64,000 nucleotides of DNA from Microvirga lenta (GTDB taxonomy: Bacteria > Pseudomonadota > Alphaproteobacteria > Rhizobiales > Beijerinckiaceae): assembly GCF_020532555.1 (NCBI RefSeq), contig NZ_JAJBBR010000017.1:1-64000 (forward strand). The letters run 5' to 3'. Shown in pieces: positions 59,527 to 64,000 of this stretch. The notes beneath the pieces were generated by a model. That model was not told the DNA's origin. It was given only the letters and a program-made list of their open reading frames with translations, and ran no database searches. Every line of letters begins with the position of its first letter. The first letter of the stretch is position 1. The position numbers were made by a program, and so were the translations under genes.

Positions 59527-59872
59527 AACGACCTCCCTCATGCCCCTCTGATTTCTTATGAAGGCATTATTGTTTTGAGGTCATGTTGCGGCACTTCTAT
59601 AGGGAGTTCAAGCGAATTCGGACGTAGTCCTGGTCGATGACCGCAAGAGCGCTCGCTTTTACTTGCGGACCGATTGAAAATAGCCGTGACATCCGTGTCG
59701 GCAAGACAGTTTATCCCAAAGTTCTATGCCTGCCTATCGGACGACCACCGGAGACCCGAGGCAATACGCCCGAATTCCTAGGAATAATGTGTTTCGAACA
59801 GGGTCTCCGGCAACGGGACCTTAACCTCTGCCCTGTTTTTATGACGCAGCGGAAGGCAGGGGCTGAGAAGAG
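59527..59872. other. Intergenic, promoter of TRAP operon and chemoreceptor
   Basis: 346 bp between divergent genes. AT-rich TTATTGTTTTGAGG near 59567 may be part of the TRAP promoter. No gene-like frame with a ribosome-binding site is seen. Confidence 0.35.
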
Positions 59873-61951
59873 ATGTCCATCAAATTAATGGGAGCGACGG
59901 TCTGCATCTGCATCGCCGTCCTGCTCTCCGTCATCTTCGGTCGCGATCTGCAGCGTGAGCTGACGGCGATCAGCCAGGCCGAGCAGGTCGAGGAGGCGGC
60001 CCATCTGAGGGAGCTCCTCGGACTGACGACCGTCGAACTCTCCCAGGAACGGGTGCTGACCCAGGTCGCGCTCACCCTTCGCGAACCGATCACGCCCGAG
60101 CTCCGCTCCCGTCTCGATGCGCAGCGGATCAAGTTCGATGCGGCCACGACGAAGCTCCAAGGCGCGGCAAGGGCCTCGGACCTCTTGACCCAAGGCTTTC
60201 TGGCCGGCGTGGAAGGCGCCGTGAAGAAGATCGCCGATCTCCGGCAGGAGATCGATGCCGAGGTCACCAAGACCGCCTTCAGGCGCAGCAAGGACCGGTC
60301 ACGCCTTCTCGTGCCGGAAATGAAGTCCCTCACGCGCACCCTGTTCGATTACGGTGCCTATCTCGACGTTCGCGATGCGGCCGTGCCCTCTGGCGTCCTC
60401 CACGGCCTCAACGTTCAGAAACTCGCCTGGGAGATGCGCGAATACGCCAGCCAGGACCAGACCTTCTTCCTGATCGCAAGCGCGGCACGCTCCCCCATGG
60501 ACGCGGTCGCCGTCGCCGAGGCAGAAATGAATTTCGGCAAGGCCGAGGAGATCTTCAACATGGTCCGCCTGTCCCTGGAGAGCACGGATGCTCCCAAGGA
60601 TCAGCGCGACAGTGCGGAGGTCCTCCAGGCACAGCTCTTCGGGAGCTACCGTTCCCTGAGGGCCGGAATGCTCGAGGCGTCCGCCACGGGGTCGTTCCCC
60701 TTGAGCTTCGATGCGTTCTACGACCAGTCCAGCACTCTGCTCGAACCGGCCCTGCGCCTGTCGGAGGCCGGCGCCGCCCAGGCGGTGCAGGCCGCCGAAG
60801 GCAGCCTCGAGCACGCCCGCCGCGCCATGCTGCTGCTCATGCTCGCCGGGACGGCGACCCTCATCTGCGTCGGCGGCCTGATCTGGTTCGTGAACTTCAG
60901 GGTGTCGCGCCGCCTCGTGGTCGTGACCGGCCTCGTTCAGCGGCTCGCCAAGGGCGATCTGACGATCGATCCCCTGCGCTACAGCGGACGCGACGAGATC
61001 GGCCGCCTGGCGGAGGCCCTCCAGGTGTTCAAGGCCAATGCACAGGAGGTCGAGCACCTGCGGGCCCTGCAGGAACAGACGCGGGATCAGACCGAGGCGG
61101 AGCGGCGCACGGGGCTCCTCGCGATCGCCGACGCCCTGGAGCGCGAGGTGAACCAGGCTGTCAGCGCACTCGCCGGGGCGGCCCAGCAGGCCGAGGCGGC
61201 AACGCATACCGTTGCCGAGTCGGTGGAGGTCACGGCCAGCCAGTCGCTCTCCGCAGCCGCGGGGTCCGAGCAGAGCACCGGAAACATCGATGCGGTGGCC
61301 GTTGCCACCGAGGAGCTGACGCGCTCCTCGCTCGAGGTCACGGCTCAGATGAACCGGGCCGCCGCCGTGGCGCGGCAGGCGACCCAGATGGCGGAACGGA
61401 CGAATGCCACGGTCGGCGAATTGGCCCAAACCGCGCAGCGGATCGACAATGTGGTCAAGCTGATCGCCGAGATCGCCTCCCAGACCAACCTGCTTGCGCT
61501 GAACGCCACCATCGAGGCGGCCCGCGCCGGCGAGGCTGGGCGGGGATTTGCCGTCGTGGCGAGCGAGGTGAAGGCGCTTGCCAGCCAGACCGCGCAGGCG
61601 ACGGAGGACATTTCCGCCCAGATCGCCGCCATGCAGTCAACGACGGAGGAGGCGGTGACGGCCGTCGTCGGCATCGGGCGCGTGATCGGCGAGATCGACG
61701 CCATCTCGGCCTCGGTCGCCGCGGCGGCGGAGGAACAGGCGGCCTCGACGCGGCAGATCGCCGGGAATGTGGGGCAGGCCGCGGAAGGCACCCGGGAGGT
61801 GTCGCGGAACGTGGCCGGCGTCAGCGCGGCTGCCGCGACCGCGGGGGAGGCGGCGGGCCACGCAGCGGGCGCCGTCGGCCAGATCCGCGAGCAGGCGGAC
61901 GCTCTCATCCTTGCCGTGGGCGGTTTCCTTTCGCGGCTCCGGGCGGCCTGA
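59873..61951 (+). CDS. Methyl-accepting chemotaxis protein
   Basis: 692 residues. First membrane segment ([23 protein letters not shown]), a long periplasmic helical sensing domain (about 25-310), second membrane segment ([25 protein letters not shown], about 318-342), HAMP domain (343-395), and the signalling coiled coil with the hairpin tip [38 protein letters not shown] (about residues 538-575). No CheR-tethering pentapeptide at the end. GAGAAGAG precedes the ATG. It is divergent from the TRAP operon, so it could sense a related carbon source. Confidence 0.93.
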   Translation: MSIKLMGATVCICIAVLLSVIFGRDLQRELTAISQAEQVEEAAHLRELLGLTTVELSQERVLTQVALTLREPITPELRSRLDAQRIKFDAATTKLQGAARASDLLTQGFLAGVEGAVKKIADLRQEIDAEVTKTAFRRSKDRSRLLVPEMKSLTRTLFDYGAYLDVRDAAVPSGVLHGLNVQKLAWEMREYASQDQTFFLIASAARSPMDAVAVAEAEMNFGKAEEIFNMVRLSLESTDAPKDQRDSAEVLQAQLFGSYRSLRAGMLEASATGSFPLSFDAFYDQSSTLLEPALRLSEAGAAQAVQAAEGSLEHARRAMLLLMLAGTATLICVGGLIWFVNFRVSRRLVVVTGLVQRLAKGDLTIDPLRYSGRDEIGRLAEALQVFKANAQEVEHLRALQEQTRDQTEAERRTGLLAIADALEREVNQAVSALAGAAQQAEAATHTVAESVEVTASQSLSAAAGSEQSTGNIDAVAVATEELTRSSLEVTAQMNRAAAVARQATQMAERTNATVGELAQTAQRIDNVVKLIAEIASQTNLLALNATIEAARAGEAGRGFAVVASEVKALASQTAQATEDISAQIAAMQSTTEEAVTAVVGIGRVIGEIDAISASVAAAAEEQAASTRQIAGNVGQAAEGTREVSRNVAGVSAAAATAGEAAGHAAGAVGQIREQADALILAVGGFLSRLRAA

Positions 61952-62076
61952 CGCCGCCAGCCGTCGCACCTGCACGAGCTTCGAGCAACCCTCCCATTCT
62001 CGGCCGGCCCTGGCTGTCCGCGGCTCAGGCGTTATAGGCACATGCTCCATCATTCTCGCAGCAGGTCGCCCGAAAC

Positions 62077-63369
62077 GTGTCCCAGCCAAGCCAGAGTCCC
62101 GCGTCTCCCCACGAGATGGATCTTGCCGACGAGCAGCTGATCGATGCGGAGGCAGACAGCGCGCCGCCACCGCCGAGCCCGCCCCAGAGCGTTGCGGAGC
62201 GCGTCCTGCTCGGCATCAGCATCGTCCTGATCGCGTTCAACCTGCGGCCGGTCTTCTCCAGCCTTTCCGTTCTCCTTCCCGAAGTCATGCAGAGCACGGG
62301 CGTGTCGCCCTCCGGCGCAAGCCTCATGACCACGCTGCCTGTGCTGTGCCTCGGCCTGTTTGCGCCCGTCGCCCCCGAACTGGCCCGTCGATACGCCGCC
62401 GAACGCACGATCCTGGCGATGCTCGTCGTCCTGGCCGTCGGCACCGCTCTGCGAGGTCTGGCTACGGTGCCGGCGCTCCTGATCGGCTCGGTCCTCGCCG
62501 GCGCGGGCATCGCCGTCGTCAACGTGCTCCTGCCGGGTCTCGTGAAGCGGGACTTCCCGACCCGCGCGGCCATGATGACGGGGCTTTATACAATGGCTCT
62601 CTGTGCCGGCGCCGCCAGCGCCGCCGGTTTCACGGTGCCTCTGGAACACGTCCTCGGCGGCTCCTGGCCTCTCGCTCTCGCTGTCTGGGCGGTGCCGGCC
62701 GTCGTCGTCGTGCTTCTTTGGGCTCCGCAGTCCCTGTTCTCCCAGCCCCATATCCGCCGGGCGCGATCTCATGGGGTGTGGCTGTGGCGCGACAGGCTCG
62801 CCTGGCAGGTCACCCTGTTCATGGGGCTGCAATCGGCGCTCGCCTATTGCGTCTTCGGGTGGCTTGCGCCGATCCTGCGGGAGCGGGGACTGGATGCGAT
62901 CACCGCCGGGTTCGTCGTGTCGGTTTCGGTCCTGGTTCAGACCGGCGCCTGCCTGGTCGTGCCCTCCATCGCCGTGAGAGGGCGCGATCAGCGATTGATC
63001 AACGTGCTGCTAGTCGCCGCCGCCATGACCGGCCTTCTGGGCTGCCTCTTCGCGCCGCTTTCGACGGTGTGGATCTGGGCCGTACTTCAGGGATTCGGTC
63101 AGGGGGGACTGATTGCCGTCGCCCTGACCCTGATCATCCTGCGCTCGCCGGATGCCCATGTCGCCGCGCAGCTCTCCGGCATGGCTCAGGGCGTCGGCTA
63201 TGTTCTCGCAGCGTGCGGGCCGCTGATCGTCGGATTCCTCCGCGACTGGACCGGGAGCTTCGCCTCGTCGGGCCTGTTGTTCGTTTTTCTCGGCGTCGCG
63301 GCTGCCCTCTGCGGCCTCGGAGCCGGGCGGGCGAGGCATGTGGTGGCAGCCCTGACGTCCGGGGCCTGA
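62077..63369 (+). CDS. MFS transporter of the CynX/NimT family
   Basis: 430 residues with 12 membrane segments after a 50-residue Pro/Ser-rich N-terminus. Signatures LIAFNLRPVFSSLSVLLPEV and TTLPVLCLGLFAPVAPELARRYAAERTI fit CynX/NimT members, which move cyanate, 2-nitroimidazole or related compounds. The start is uncertain: GTG 62077 or ATG 62116, both in frame with weak ribosome-binding sites. Confidence 0.82.
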   Translation: MSQPSQSPASPHEMDLADEQLIDAEADSAPPPPSPPQSVAERVLLGISIVLIAFNLRPVFSSLSVLLPEVMQSTGVSPSGASLMTTLPVLCLGLFAPVAPELARRYAAERTILAMLVVLAVGTALRGLATVPALLIGSVLAGAGIAVVNVLLPGLVKRDFPTRAAMMTGLYTMALCAGAASAAGFTVPLEHVLGGSWPLALAVWAVPAVVVVLLWAPQSLFSQPHIRRARSHGVWLWRDRLAWQVTLFMGLQSALAYCVFGWLAPILRERGLDAITAGFVVSVSVLVQTGACLVVPSIAVRGRDQRLINVLLVAAAMTGLLGCLFAPLSTVWIWAVLQGFGQGGLIAVALTLIILRSPDAHVAAQLSGMAQGVGYVLAACGPLIVGFLRDWTGSFASSGLLFVFLGVAAALCGLGAGRARHVVAALTSGA

Positions 63370-63373
63370 TCGG

Positions 63374-64000
63374 TCAGACCCGGGCCAGAGCCTGGTTCAG
63401 GTCCTCCAGGAGATCCTCCCCGTGCTCAAGCCCGATGGAGAGGCGGACGAGGCCGTCGGAGATCCCCATCTCGGCCCGCAATTCGGGTGTGAAGCGCTGG
63501 TGCGTGGTGGTTGCGGGATGCGTGACGAGGCTCTTCGCGTCGCCGAGATTGTTCGAGATGCGGATGAGACGCAATTCGTTCATGAACCGGAAGGCACCCG
63601 CCTTGCCGCCTTGGACATCGAGGGCGATCATGGTGGAGCCTCCGCGCATCTGCCGCTTGATCAATTCCGCCTGCGGATGGTCGGGGCGCCCCGGATAGGT
63701 CAGGCGCTCGAGCTTCGGGTGATCGTGCAGGGCGTCGGCCAGGAAGCCGGCCGTCGCGGTCTGCCGCTCGACCCGGAGCGACAGGGTCTCGAGCCCCTTG
63801 AGCAGAACCCAGGCGTTGAAGGGCGAGAGGGTGGGGCCGGTCATCCGTAGGAATTGCTGCACCTTCGTCTCGATGAACTCCGCGGAGCCGAGGATCACGC
63901 CGCCCAGGCAGCGGCCCTGGCCGTCGATGTGCTTGGTGGCGGAATAGACGACGCAATCGGCCCCCAGCTCCAGGGGCTTCTGCCAGAGCGGCGTGGCGAA
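63374..64000 (-). CDS. metZ: O-succinylhomoserine sulfhydrylase-type PLP enzyme (partial)
   Basis: The last 208 codons of a Cys/Met-metabolism PLP enzyme; the 5' part is beyond the window. The catalytic Lys lies in VVYSATKHIDGQGRCLGG near 63920. Then GPTLSPFNAWVLLKGLETLSLRVERQ, and RISNNLGDAKSLVTHPATTTHQRF with the C-terminal SLVTHPA motif, followed by DGLVRLSIGLEHGEDLLEDLNQAL. The KHIDGQG form and overall pattern suit MetZ, which makes homocysteine from O-succinylhomoserine, but cystathionine gamma-synthase cannot be fully excluded from the fragment. Convergent with the MFS gene. Confidence 0.85.
   Translation of the reverse strand, partial: FATPLWQKPLELGADCVVYSATKHIDGQGRCLGGVILGSAEFIETKVQQFLRMTGPTLSPFNAWVLLKGLETLSLRVERQTATAGFLADALHDHPKLERLTYPGRPDHPQAELIKRQMRGGSTMIALDVQGGKAGAFRFMNELRLIRISNNLGDAKSLVTHPATTTHQRFTPELRAEMGISDGLVRLSIGLEHGEDLLEDLNQALARV

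Overview
This 64-kb window is chromosomal DNA from a GC-rich alphaproteobacterium of the order Rhizobiales. A Methylobacteriaceae-type organism such as Microvirga is my best guess, but nothing here proves the genus. The main evidence is the ftsH-glmM order, an RpoH-type sigma factor with an intact RpoH box, small Omp25/31-like porins, Irr-like iron-control motifs and GIGHN-type proteins.

Positions 1-24,729 are housekeeping DNA: ftsH (partial), glmM, two tandem outer-membrane barrel paralogs, two small proteins of unknown role, an RND efflux pump with its adaptor, serC-serA-purU, an EamA exporter, a glutamine amidotransferase, a methyltransferase divergent from a siderophore-type ABC importer, purA behind a long structured leader, a membrane-anchored protein, rpoH and an rluD-type pseudouridine synthase. 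Positions 24,730-24,805 hold tRNA-Glu(CTC).

Two genomic islands sit in tandem behind that tRNA. The 3' part of the tRNA (49 bp) is repeated exactly at 30,558-30,606, and a 17-bp remnant lies at 42,385-42,401. Each island starts with its own tyrosine integrase about 100 bp after its left repeat. Island 1 (about 5.8 kb) carries an orphan response regulator, an HNH-like protein, a serine recombinase, small unknown proteins and a non-coding block with a cluster of GTGCAG/CTGCAC dyads. Island 2 (about 11.8 kb) carries an Eco29kI-type restriction-modification cassette (vsr, C5 methyltransferase, GIY-YIG nuclease). It is followed by an unusual gene pair (DGQHR/DndB-like plus a protein with a HEPN-type RNSIVH motif), a second XerC-like recombinase, and a three-gene cassette of unknown function that includes a duplicated zinc-ribbon protein. 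The DGQHR/HEPN-like pair is the best candidate for an undescribed defence system.

Positions 42,402-64,000 are variable chromosome: a GH43-like glycosidase; a GH1-type glycosidase fused to an RmlD-type reductase; small membrane and stress-type proteins; a CYP152-family P450 peroxygenase with Met at the position that is Gln or His in known members; a serralysin-type protease and an RTX protein with a CBM2-like domain that share a C-terminal secretion region; a duplicated pair of microprotein genes; tRNA-Tyr; a TRAP carboxylate transporter; a chemoreceptor; a CynX/NimT-family MFS exporter; and the end of a metZ-type gene.

No CRISPR array, rRNA operon or intact insertion sequence was seen.
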